The translations under genes and the position numbers were made by a program. DNA of 64,000 nt, taken from positions 124,001 through 188,000 of the forward strand of contig WRHY01000001.1 in assembly GCA_009783025.1 (NCBI GenBank), given 5' to 3'. The stretch comes from Desulfovibrionaceae bacterium (lineage in GTDB: Bacteria > Desulfobacterota > Desulfovibrionia > Desulfovibrionales > Desulfovibrionaceae). Below the pieces are notes generated by a model that was not told the origin of the DNA, made no database searches, and was given only the letters and a program-made list of their open reading frames with translations. How positions within the stretch are numbered: the stretch's first letter is position 1; each line of letters begins with the position of its first letter. Below are positions 1 through 7,696 of the stretch, piece after piece.

Positions 1-576
1 GGCGTGCGCTTGCTGCGCGATATTGCCGCCTTGCCCCTGGTCAGGCATGTGCGCATAGCCAGCGGCGTGCGCTTTGATCTGGCCCTCAGGGACCCGGACG
101 CTCTGTACGCCTATACCTCGGAATTTACGGGCGGGCAGCTCAAAGTAGCGCCCGAGCACAGTGAGCCTGAAGTGCTGCGCCTGATGCGCAAACCGGATAT
201 CGCGCTATTCGAGCGTTTTCTGGACACCTTCAAAACCCACTGCCGCGCGGCAGGGAAGGAGCAGTACACAGTGCCCTACCTGCTCAGCGCCTTCCCCGGT
301 TGCACCCCGGAACACATGCGCCGCCTTGGCGTCTGGCTCAAAAAAAAGAACTGGAGCCCGCGTCAGGTGCAGTGCTTTATTCCCACGCCGGGGAGCGTTG
401 CCACGGCTATGTATTATGCCGGAATTGCGCCGGACGGCGCTCCGATCCACGTTGCGCGCACTGACAAGGAGCGGCTTGAGCAGCATCATGCGCTATTGGG
501 CGGCCAAGTGAAGATCGCGCACGCCCCGAAGAAAAGCCGGGAGAAAATGAATGGCCGTAACAAAAAAATATATTGA
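1..576 (+). CDS. YgiQ-family radical SAM protein, C-terminal part (5' end outside window)
   Basis: Reading frame 1 is open from the first base, so the gene begins upstream. The visible ~190 residues match the C-terminal half of the YgiQ/UPF0313 radical SAM family: a VAPEHSEPEVLRLMRKP stretch around residue 56, PYLLSAFPGCT around residue 96 and a QVQCFIPTPGSVATAMYY block near residue 122. The radical SAM CxxxCxxC cluster, expected nearer the N-terminus, is not in the window. The reaction of YgiQ proteins is not known to me, so no substrate is proposed. The stop overlaps the start of the following glycosyltransferase gene by 26 bases, which suggests co-translation. Family assignment is fairly sure from the conserved blocks. 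Confidence 0.85.
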   Translation, partial: GVRLLRDIAALPLVRHVRIASGVRFDLALRDPDALYAYTSEFTGGQLKVAPEHSEPEVLRLMRKPDIALFERFLDTFKTHCRAAGKEQYTVPYLLSAFPGCTPEHMRRLGVWLKKKNWSPRQVQCFIPTPGSVATAMYYAGIAPDGAPIHVARTDKERLEQHHALLGGQVKIAHAPKKSREKMNGRNKKIY

Positions 577-1450
577 CACGGCATTGCGGCATTTCAAGGA
601 CTGCGGGGTCGAGCCTGACAGTGAACGGAATATCGTCGTGTCGTTAACTTCTTATCCGGCAAGAATGCCGGAAGCGCATTACACGCTTTTCTCTCTGCTG
701 AAGCAATCTCTGAAGCCGAACAAAATCCTCTTTTGGCTGGGGGAAGAAGCGTTTCCAAATCGCGAACATGATATTCCGGAAAAAATTCTGGCTCTCCAGA
801 AAAACGGCCTGGAAATACGCTGGACAAAAGATATCAAGTCTTACACAAAGCTTGTTCCGGCTTTGCGGGAATACCCGGATGCGATAATTGTGACAGCGGA
901 TGACGACATATTTTATGATCCGCATTGGCTGCAACTGCTGTACACGGATTACCGGCGCAATAACTTCGCGCCCATGATCTATGCCCACAGGGCGCACAAA
1001 ATACAGACCAGCCCGGAGGGCGCCATACTGGAATACCTCGCGTGGCTGGCGGCGGCGCGGGCATGTGCGGAAGATGGTCCCGGTTGGCTCAACTTTGCAA
1101 CCGGAGTGGGAGGAATACTCTATCCTCCCCATGTATTGCATCCGGACGTTTTTAACGAAGCGCTGTTTTTACAATTAGCGCCTTCAGCCGATGACATATT
1201 CTTTTGGGCTACCGCCGTCATGAACGGCACGAAAATTAAAGTGGTGGAAGGCAATATTTCTACTTTCCCCTCGACGGTTTCCACGCCGTTTGACGATGAA
1301 AATTCTTGCCTCTCTGTGCGGAACGTGCTGCAAGGACGTAACGATGAGCAGCTTGCCGCTGTTTTCGCCCATTATCCTGATATCGCTATGAAGCTACGCG
1401 CGGAATTTACGATCGCCCAAAGGGCGCGGGCAAAACAAAGCGCCGAGTGA
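551..1450 (+). CDS. Putative GT-A type glycosyltransferase
   Basis: 299 aa. It opens with a strand-like segment (NIVVSLTSYPAR, residues ~27-38) and has an acidic metal-binding DxD-type motif, VTADDDIFYD, near residues 113-122. This is the usual layout of a GT-A glycosyltransferase that transfers a sugar from a nucleotide-sugar donor. A GVGGILYPP segment near residue 185 followed by an acidic SADDIFFW resembles the acceptor and base region of small capsule or LPS transferases. No signal peptide or membrane segment is seen, so it is probably cytoplasmic. It starts inside the end of the upstream YgiQ-like gene. Donor and acceptor cannot be read from sequence. It could act in surface polysaccharide synthesis, but no polysaccharide cluster surrounds it. 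Confidence 0.7.
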   Translation: MAVTKKYIDTALRHFKDCGVEPDSERNIVVSLTSYPARMPEAHYTLFSLLKQSLKPNKILFWLGEEAFPNREHDIPEKILALQKNGLEIRWTKDIKSYTKLVPALREYPDAIIVTADDDIFYDPHWLQLLYTDYRRNNFAPMIYAHRAHKIQTSPEGAILEYLAWLAAARACAEDGPGWLNFATGVGGILYPPHVLHPDVFNEALFLQLAPSADDIFFWATAVMNGTKIKVVEGNISTFPSTVSTPFDDENSCLSVRNVLQGRNDEQLAAVFAHYPDIAMKLRAEFTIAQRARAKQSAE

Positions 1451-1480
1451 GTCGTCTTTCGTTCGTACTGTTAGCGCAGC

Positions 1481-3952
1481 TTAAAACAACTGTTCCTTGA
1501 GCAAATCCACAATCTCGTCGTCTTCGCCGCCGCCACAGGCGTCGTAGCGGGGCGGGATGCCGGAGATGTAGGGGAAGCCCGCTCCGGGTTCGCCGTCCGG
1601 GCCGGTTCTGCCGCTGGACCAGACAATGCCTTGGGGCACAGGGAAGTCATCTTTGGGGTACATGGGATCGGCCACCTCACGGTACTTGATGAAAATGGGC
1701 AGGGCCGCCTTTCCGCCGTATTCCGAACGTCCCATGGGGATGTTGTTGTCGTAGCCAACATAGACGCTGGTCACCAGGTGCGGGGTAAAGCCGATGAACC
1801 AGGCGTCGCGCTCGTCGTTGGAGGTTCCGGTCTTGCCGCCCATGGGCCGGTTCAGCACGCGCGCCGCGCTTCCCGTGCCCGCGTTGATCACGCCCTTGAG
1901 CAGGTATGCCATGACATAGGCGTTCTGCGGGGTGATGGCCTCCTGCACATCCGGCTCAAAGGTGACCAGGGGTTCGCGCCAACTGTTCAAGATTGTGCTG
2001 ATGATGCGCGGTTTGATCCGTTTTCCGTTGTTGGCGAAAGCGGTATAGGCCTCGGCCATGTTCTGCGGGGTGGCCTCATAGCTGCCCAGGCTCACGGCCA
2101 GCACGGCCGGAATGTTGCCCGGAATACCAAGGTCACGGGCGCGGCGGATGACCGCTTCCATGCCCACCTGTTGCGCCACGCGCACGGTACTTACGTTGCG
2201 CGATGCCGCGAGAGCCCGGCTGACGGGAATGGGACCGAGGAATTTGCCGTCAGCATTGCCGGGAGTCCAAACGCGGTTGGTATAGCGGTCGGGCAGGGCA
2301 AAGGGCGTGTCACAGACGATGGTGCCGGGAGTGAAGCCCTGGTCCAGCGCCGCCGAATAGACAATGGGCTTGAAAGAAGAGCCTGGCTGGCGTCTGGCCT
2401 GGGTGGCCCGGTTGAACTGGCTCTCTGGAGAGAATTTGTAGCCTCCGGCAATGGCCACCAAATCGCCGCTGTCCACCTCAATGGAGGCCACAGCGCCCTG
2501 CAGATCCGGGATTTGTTCCAGGCAAAGCTGGATTTCACTTTCAGGCGTCACCTGGGCCGGGTCATAGGCCGGGACGGGGTTTTTCTTATCGTCCGGGCTG
2601 GCCGGCACACTGACCGGGTTGGTCTCGCCTGTGGCCCCGTAAGCGGACACATAAACCACGTCGCCGGGCGAGAGCACTTTGGTGGCATCTTGAATCCTGG
2701 CTGCGGACGCGGCCGCGACCCTGGGGTTGGGCGTGCGGGCCCAGTCCATGGTTTTGACGGAAATATAGCCCTTGTAGCGGGCGCCGTTTTCACCGCCGAG
2801 TTGCACGGTGGCCCGGTCTTTGCTCACACTGGTGACCAGAGCCTTGACCCAGCCGCTGTCGTCCAGGGCGGCGGGGGTGAAGCCGGAATTCTTCAAAAAG
2901 TCATCGTGCTGGTGTGGCTCCAGGTGCTCCAGGGGGCCGCGCCAGCCGCGGCGGTGGTCGGCCTCGTGCAGGCCGCCGCGCAAGGCGAGTTCCGAAGCAT
3001 GTTGATGCAGCGGATCCATGGCCGTGTGCACGTGCAGGCCACCATTGTAGACGGCTTCTTCCCCATAGATGTTGATGGCGATACCGAGCCTTTTCACGTT
3101 GGCTTCGTCAAAAAAGGCAATCAACTGGCGGCGTACTTCCTCCAGATACCAGGAACCCACGTTCCAGGAAGGATCAGCCATGGTTTTGTATTCCAACGGC
3201 TGGGCGACAGCCTCTTCGTATTGCGCCTGGGTGATAAAGCCCGCGCCCAGCATGCGGCTCAAGATCCAGAGTTGGCGGTCACGGGTATTGGCCGGTCTGC
3301 TGTAGGGGTTGTTGCGTGAAGGGGCCTGGGGCAGGCAGGCCAGCACGGCTGATTCGGCAATGGTCAGTTCACTGGCGTGCTTGGCAAAATAGGTGCGGGC
3401 CGCGGCTTCCACGCCGTAGGAGCTATTGCCGAGGTAGATCAGGTTCAAATACAGGTAGAGGATTTCTTCCTTGGTCAGGTACTTTTCCAGACGAAAGGCC
3501 AGGATAGCTTCCTTGAACTTGCGCTCGTAGCTTTTTTCCCGGCTGAGCAGCATGAGCTTGACCAGTTGCTGGGTGATGGTGCTGCCGCCTTGGGTGGACT
3601 CGCCTTCCTTAAGGTTAACTACAAAGGCCCGGGCAATGGCCTGATAATCGACGCCATCGTGTGCGAAAAAGCGGGTATCTTCCGCAGCCAGAAAGGCTTG
3701 GGGCAGGTGCGGAGGCATGGCGTCCAGGGTGGTCAGGAAGCGCTTTTCCCGGAACAGGTAGCCCATGATGCTGTTGTCGCGGGCGTACACGGTGGTCACC
3801 TGGGGAATGTGGTAATCGCTGACCCTGGTGATGCTGGGCAGGTCTTCGGCCATGTACATATACAGGCCGAACAGGCTGCTCGCGCCGATAATGCCCAGGG
3901 TGGTGCCGGCCAGCACCAGATACTTCAGGGTTTGTTTGATCAGAGTTTTCAT
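1481..3952 (-). CDS. mrcA: Class A penicillin-binding protein 1A (transglycosylase/transpeptidase)
   Basis: 823 aa, bifunctional peptidoglycan synthase. An N-terminal membrane anchor (residues ~10-32) precedes a GT51 glycosyltransferase domain with the catalytic EDTRFF box at E91-D92 and the GGSTITQQL motif near residue 120. The penicillin-binding transpeptidase domain has all three catalytic motifs: SxxK (S-S-F-K, S525), SxN (S-R-N, near residue 590) and KTG (K707 in GGKTGTS). Between the domains (residues ~320-450) lies the OB-like insert typical of PBP1A. Length fits the family. The protein would polymerise lipid II and cross-link stem peptides on the outer face of the inner membrane. It is the last gene of a minus-strand run. 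No clear terminator was seen in the ~30 bp before the convergent upstream gene. Confidence 0.95.
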   Translation of the reverse strand: MKTLIKQTLKYLVLAGTTLGIIGASSLFGLYMYMAEDLPSITRVSDYHIPQVTTVYARDNSIMGYLFREKRFLTTLDAMPPHLPQAFLAAEDTRFFAHDGVDYQAIARAFVVNLKEGESTQGGSTITQQLVKLMLLSREKSYERKFKEAILAFRLEKYLTKEEILYLYLNLIYLGNSSYGVEAAARTYFAKHASELTIAESAVLACLPQAPSRNNPYSRPANTRDRQLWILSRMLGAGFITQAQYEEAVAQPLEYKTMADPSWNVGSWYLEEVRRQLIAFFDEANVKRLGIAINIYGEEAVYNGGLHVHTAMDPLHQHASELALRGGLHEADHRRGWRGPLEHLEPHQHDDFLKNSGFTPAALDDSGWVKALVTSVSKDRATVQLGGENGARYKGYISVKTMDWARTPNPRVAAASAARIQDATKVLSPGDVVYVSAYGATGETNPVSVPASPDDKKNPVPAYDPAQVTPESEIQLCLEQIPDLQGAVASIEVDSGDLVAIAGGYKFSPESQFNRATQARRQPGSSFKPIVYSAALDQGFTPGTIVCDTPFALPDRYTNRVWTPGNADGKFLGPIPVSRALAASRNVSTVRVAQQVGMEAVIRRARDLGIPGNIPAVLAVSLGSYEATPQNMAEAYTAFANNGKRIKPRIISTILNSWREPLVTFEPDVQEAITPQNAYVMAYLLKGVINAGTGSAARVLNRPMGGKTGTSNDERDAWFIGFTPHLVTSVYVGYDNNIPMGRSEYGGKAALPIFIKYREVADPMYPKDDFPVPQGIVWSSGRTGPDGEPGAGFPYISGIPPRYDACGGGEDDEIVDLLKEQLF

Positions 3953-3972
3953 AGGCGGGTATAAAGGAATCT

Positions 3973-4590
3973 TTATGATTCGTTGTTGTGGAGCGCGAGG
4001 CCCCAGTCAAGGCGCAGAGAACGGTGAAGTTCGCGGATTCGCGCGGGATGTTGTTGCAGGAGAACCGCGCCGTGGGCGGGACTGTGCGCCTTTTGCGCAA
4101 TTAAGCAGTGTTCGGACATGAATAAGGTCAGGCTGTCTTCTACCATCCACGCCGGAAAAAGCAAGCAGTACCACGGACGCGCCGATCGCGGCAAACGGCA
4201 ACCGTTTTTGTCCAGAAACACGCAGGAACCGTCGGCTCTGGTACGCAAGGTGTAATGTGTGCCCTCCGGCGGGAACAGGAGTTCAATGTGTTTTTTGTCC
4301 CGTGGGAACAGGGCGCGCATGGAAGCGATAAAATCCGGCGTATTGGGCTCGGCCGCGCGGATGGCGTCGCCCTGGTCAAAAACGTCGTCCTGATCCGGAG
4401 AGGCGGCGGCCAGATTGGCATAGGGCAGGAGCCTTTGCCATTCGGGATCGGACAAGGGAAAGCTCAAGTGGGTGAGGTCAGGGTCGGTTTGGCAACAGCA
4501 GGTTCCGCTCCTGGCACAGGCCAGGCAAAGGGCTTCGCCGGTGGCATCCGTTCCCTCGGGAGGATTGATAAGATGTTGGATTATCGTCAT
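3973..4590 (-). CDS. YkgJ-like cysteine-cluster protein
   Basis: 205 aa soluble protein with the cysteine pattern of the YkgJ (CxxCxxxxxCCC) metal-binding family. CLACARSGTCCC lies at residues ~22-33, followed by a second cluster, CVFLDKNGCRLP...RPWYC, around residues 123-142. Such proteins are thought to bind Zn or an iron-sulfur cluster, but their function is not established. It sits between the mutase and the penicillin-binding protein genes on the same strand. The gap to the mutase is 5 bp and to the PBP gene 20 bp, so the three are likely one transcription unit. The name is by motif only. Confidence 0.75.
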   Translation of the reverse strand: MTIIQHLINPPEGTDATGEALCLACARSGTCCCQTDPDLTHLSFPLSDPEWQRLLPYANLAAASPDQDDVFDQGDAIRAAEPNTPDFIASMRALFPRDKKHIELLFPPEGTHYTLRTRADGSCVFLDKNGCRLPRSARPWYCLLFPAWMVEDSLTLFMSEHCLIAQKAHSPAHGAVLLQQHPARIRELHRSLRLDWGLALHNNES

Positions 4591-4595
4591 ATGTT

Positions 4596-5966
4596 TTAAA
4601 CCATCAAGGCCAATATCTCATCCCTTTTTTGCTCCATCAGGGCCCTGTCTCCCCGGCTTTCCACATTCAGTCTGAGCAAGGGCTCGGTGTTGGAGGAGCG
4701 CAGGTTAAAACGCCAGGCCCCCAGATCCATGCTCAGGCCGTCGATATGGTTGACGGCCAGGGCGTCTTTTGCGTAGCGGGATTCAGCCAGAGCCATGACC
4801 GCCTTGGCATCCCCGACGCTGCGGTTGATTTCGCCGCTTACCGGAAAGTGTTTCATACGTTCGCTCACCAGGGCCGACAGGGGCTTGCCGGTTTGGCTCA
4901 TGATCTGCCAGACCAGCAGCCAGACCAGCATGCCGGTGTCGCAGTATCCGAAATCGCGGAAATAGTGATGGGCGCTCATTTCTCCACCGTACAGGGCGTT
5001 TTCGCGCCGCATGCGTTCCTTCATGAAGGCATGCCCGGTTTTGTTTTCCAGGGGAATGCCCCCGGCGGCCTCGACCAGTTCGCGGGTGTTCCAGGTCAGG
5101 CGGGTGTCATGGATGATGGATGAGCCCGGATGTGAGGCCAGCAGGTTCTGGGCCAGCAGGCCAATCAGGTAGTAGCTTTCGATGAATGCGCCTGTTTCGT
5201 CAAAAAAGAAGCAGCGATCAAAGTCGCCGTCCCAGGCGATGCCGAGGTCCGCGCCGTGTTCCAGGACGGCCCGGCTGGTTTCGGCCCGGTTTTCCGGCAG
5301 CAGGGGGTTGGGCACGCCGTTGGGGAAAGCGCCGTCCGGTTCCGGGTGCAGGGGGATGAAGGCGCCGGGCAGGTGCGGGAGCAGGGCTTCCATGACCGGC
5401 CAGGCGCAGCCGTTACCGGCATTGGCTACGATGCGCAAAGGTTGTAAGCGTTCCGCGCCGCGCCTGTTCTGATCAGGGGCGAGCAGGGAGAGCAGGAGCG
5501 CAACGTACTCATCCCGGAACGAGGCCCGGCGGGTGTAGCCGCGCTTTACGGCTATCGGCAAATTACCGCAAAGGATGCGGTCACGAATGGCATACAGGCC
5601 GCTGTCGCCGCTCACGGGGATGGCGTTTTTGCGCACCAGTTTCATGCCGTTCCAGTCCTTGGGATTATGGCTGGCCGTGATCATGATGCCGCCGTCAAAG
5701 CCTTGACTGAAGGTGGCGTGATAGACTTCTTCCGTGCCGCACAGGCCCAGGTCAACCACATCGGCTCCGCCGTCCTCAAGACCGGTCATAAGCACCAGGG
5801 CCATGTCCCGGCTGGACAGGCGCATGTCATGTCCGACACAGACCGTTCCAGGGGAAAATTCGGCGGCAAAGGCCAAGCCGATTTGCCGGGCCAGTTCCAG
5901 GTTCAGTTCCGTGGGCACGCGGCCGCGGATATCATAGGCTTTGAAGCAGGGGAGAGTATCGGTCAT
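4596..5966 (-). CDS. manB: Phosphomannomutase/phosphoglucomutase
   Basis: 456 aa, the usual length for the alpha-D-phosphohexomutase superfamily. The phosphoserine loop TASHNP has S99, the Mg2+ loop is DGDFDR (D246, D248, D250), the sugar-specificity loop is GEMSAHHYF and the C-terminal phosphate-binding loop is RSSNTEP. GEMSAHHYF is the form found in bifunctional PMM/PGM enzymes such as AlgC. The enzyme interconverts mannose-6-P/mannose-1-P and glucose-6-P/glucose-1-P in the cytoplasm, feeding GDP-mannose or UDP-glucose for envelope polysaccharides. UDP-glucose would also be the donor for the large NdvB-type glucan synthase encoded later in the window. Start ATG at 5966. The manB symbol is approximate; algC-like would be equally fair. 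Confidence 0.92.
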   Translation of the reverse strand: MTDTLPCFKAYDIRGRVPTELNLELARQIGLAFAAEFSPGTVCVGHDMRLSSRDMALVLMTGLEDGGADVVDLGLCGTEEVYHATFSQGFDGGIMITASHNPKDWNGMKLVRKNAIPVSGDSGLYAIRDRILCGNLPIAVKRGYTRRASFRDEYVALLLSLLAPDQNRRGAERLQPLRIVANAGNGCAWPVMEALLPHLPGAFIPLHPEPDGAFPNGVPNPLLPENRAETSRAVLEHGADLGIAWDGDFDRCFFFDETGAFIESYYLIGLLAQNLLASHPGSSIIHDTRLTWNTRELVEAAGGIPLENKTGHAFMKERMRRENALYGGEMSAHHYFRDFGYCDTGMLVWLLVWQIMSQTGKPLSALVSERMKHFPVSGEINRSVGDAKAVMALAESRYAKDALAVNHIDGLSMDLGAWRFNLRSSNTEPLLRLNVESRGDRALMEQKRDEILALMV

Positions 5967-5983
5967 GCAGCGGGTTCCTGTTG

Positions 5984-7486
5984 TTATAACGGCACGGCCA
6001 GGCGGCTTTCGTTGCCGAAAATGTCGTTTACGGTGACAACGAGAGCATTTTTACTATACGCGTCCTTGACGGGCGGAACAAGTTCCGGGCTGGTCAGGTT
6101 GATTGCGTTGTCCCGCCCGCGCCGGGCCTGCCAGAGCACCCGGTTGTACAAAAAGTCGGCGCGACAACCGGGATATGCAAAATCAGGGCCGGGAGCAAGG
6201 CCGATGCTCCAGCCGTCCAGCCAGGCCAGCCCGTTGGAATTGGAAAGGGCAAGATGTTCCGGCAGGGCGGATAGCCCCTCTTGCAACGTGACGCTGAAGG
6301 ACTCAAGTTCCAGGAAAATGCCGTTTTCCCCGCGCCGCAAGGAGATGCGAACGTCGCTCAGGTCATAGGCGATATCTTTATGCTTAAGCCTAGCGCGATG
6401 AGTAAAGACCGGAGGGGGAGTAGGGGACGCGGATTTTGTTTTTTTTTGGTAGTGGCTCAGTTTGTCTTCGAGCGAGGCCAGGATAAAAGGAGCGCTTCCA
6501 GGCATGCTTTCCAGACGTTTGGCCGTTGCCTGCACGGCCAGGGGCGCTTGATCGCATACTATCCAGCGTCTGCCGAGCCGCTCGGCCACGGCCGCGGTGG
6601 TGCCAGAACCGCAGAAAAAATCCGCCACCAGATCACCGGGCTCGGAGGCGGCCAGTATAATGCGCTCCAGCAGGGATTCCGGTTTCTGGGTGGGGTATCC
6701 GCTCCGCTCAAAGGACAAGGGGTTGATCATGGGAATGTCCCATACATCATCCACAGGCGTACCCCTGGGATCGGGCAGGTAGCGTTTGCCCGCGCGGCTG
6801 GTGATGCCGCTCTTGGCGTAGGCGCTGGTGGGCTTGTAAGGCACGCGCACCGCGTCCGGGTTAAAGGTCCAGGATGCGGATCGCGCATAGTGCAGAATCC
6901 GGTCATGCTTGCGCGAAAACCAGCGCCTGGCCCGCCCGCCTCCGGTGTAGTGCCAGACAATATCGCCCAGAAAACGCTCAGGTCCGAAAACTTCATCCAA
7001 CAGCAGTCTGAGGTGCGGGGCTGTCCGATGATCACAGTGCAGAAAGAGGCTCCCATCAGGGGCCAGGAGGTCGCGCAGGAGCAGCAGGCGCTCGTGCATC
7101 ATGTTCAGGAAACCGGCCAATCCGCCCGGCCAGATGTCGGAATAGGCCACAGCGCTGATTCTACCCTCCCGCGCCACAGGCATGGTAAAGTCCGTGCCAA
7201 CGGCAAAGGGAGGATCCATATAGGCCAGGCGGATACCGCCGCGGGCGTCGATGGCGCGGCGCAGAGGGCCGTGCAGCAGGGAGGAAAGCAGCAGGCGGTT
7301 GTCCGCCCGCACCAGCAGGTTGGGCAAAAGAGGCCCGGCGGCGGCATTGGTCTGTCCGTGGTATTCCCGGAGCAACAACGGGCGCACGGTCCGGCAACAG
7401 CGCCGTGTCTTGCCCGGCCAGACGAGCGCCGGAATGGGCCTAGGGGCTGTTTCTAAATAATTCTTTTGTCCAAATAGCTTCGTCAT
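5984..7486 (-). CDS. Site-specific DNA methyltransferase (amino-MTase, DPPF motif)
   Basis: 500 aa if started at ATG 7486, where an AGAGG sits 4 bases upstream. Motif IV is D91-P-P-F94. The AdoMet-binding motif I (DFFCGSGTT, near residue 288) comes after it, as in beta-class N6-adenine/N4-cytosine methyltransferases. SGYPTQKPESLLERII just before motif I is typical of that class. The last ~140 residues are not a domain I recognise. No restriction endonuclase or specificity subunit is adjacent, so it looks like an orphan methyltransferase. The chosen start and about the first 15 codons lie inside a MITE-like element (7442-7676), so the N-terminus may be newly acquired. The frame is open further upstream (to 7573), but that part lies wholly within the element. 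Confidence 0.8.
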   Translation of the reverse strand: MTKLFGQKNYLETAPRPIPALVWPGKTRRCCRTVRPLLLREYHGQTNAAAGPLLPNLLVRADNRLLLSSLLHGPLRRAIDARGGIRLAYMDPPFAVGTDFTMPVAREGRISAVAYSDIWPGGLAGFLNMMHERLLLLRDLLAPDGSLFLHCDHRTAPHLRLLLDEVFGPERFLGDIVWHYTGGGRARRWFSRKHDRILHYARSASWTFNPDAVRVPYKPTSAYAKSGITSRAGKRYLPDPRGTPVDDVWDIPMINPLSFERSGYPTQKPESLLERIILAASEPGDLVADFFCGSGTTAAVAERLGRRWIVCDQAPLAVQATAKRLESMPGSAPFILASLEDKLSHYQKKTKSASPTPPPVFTHRARLKHKDIAYDLSDVRISLRRGENGIFLELESFSVTLQEGLSALPEHLALSNSNGLAWLDGWSIGLAPGPDFAYPGCRADFLYNRVLWQARRGRDNAINLTSPELVPPVKDAYSKNALVVTVNDIFGNESRLAVPL

Positions 7487-7676
7487 CCGGCCTCTTTTTT
7501 CTCCGGTCGAGTACCGTAAGAGTACACAGATTCGCCACATCCTGTGGCTCACCCCTTCGGGGCGGGGTCGCATTCGCTCCCCCGTCCAATTCCGCTATCC
7601 TGCGGAATTGTCCCTTCGCAAAAAGGGCCGGATTCCTCGCTCTTGGAGCAAAATCTTTTATTTGGAAACAGCCCCT
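7442..7676. mobile_element. MITE-like element with 19-bp terminal inverted repeats
   Basis: About 235 bp bounded by inverted copies of AGGGGCTGTTTCYAAATAA: left 7442-7460, right 7658-7676, one mismatch between them. It carries no transposase, so it is non-autonomous. It contains smaller hairpins (for example CCCCTTCGGGGCGGGG and a CAATTCCGC...GCGGAATTG stem). The left ~45 bp recur at 15777-15821. The left end carries the start codon of the methyltransferase gene. A target-site duplication is not obvious. Confidence 0.7.
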
Positions 7677-7696
7677 GGTGACTGCCATGTCGCGGG

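Noticed and set aside
7442..7676. A complete insertion sequence
   Set aside because: Only 235 bp with no transposase frame; best described as a MITE-like element.
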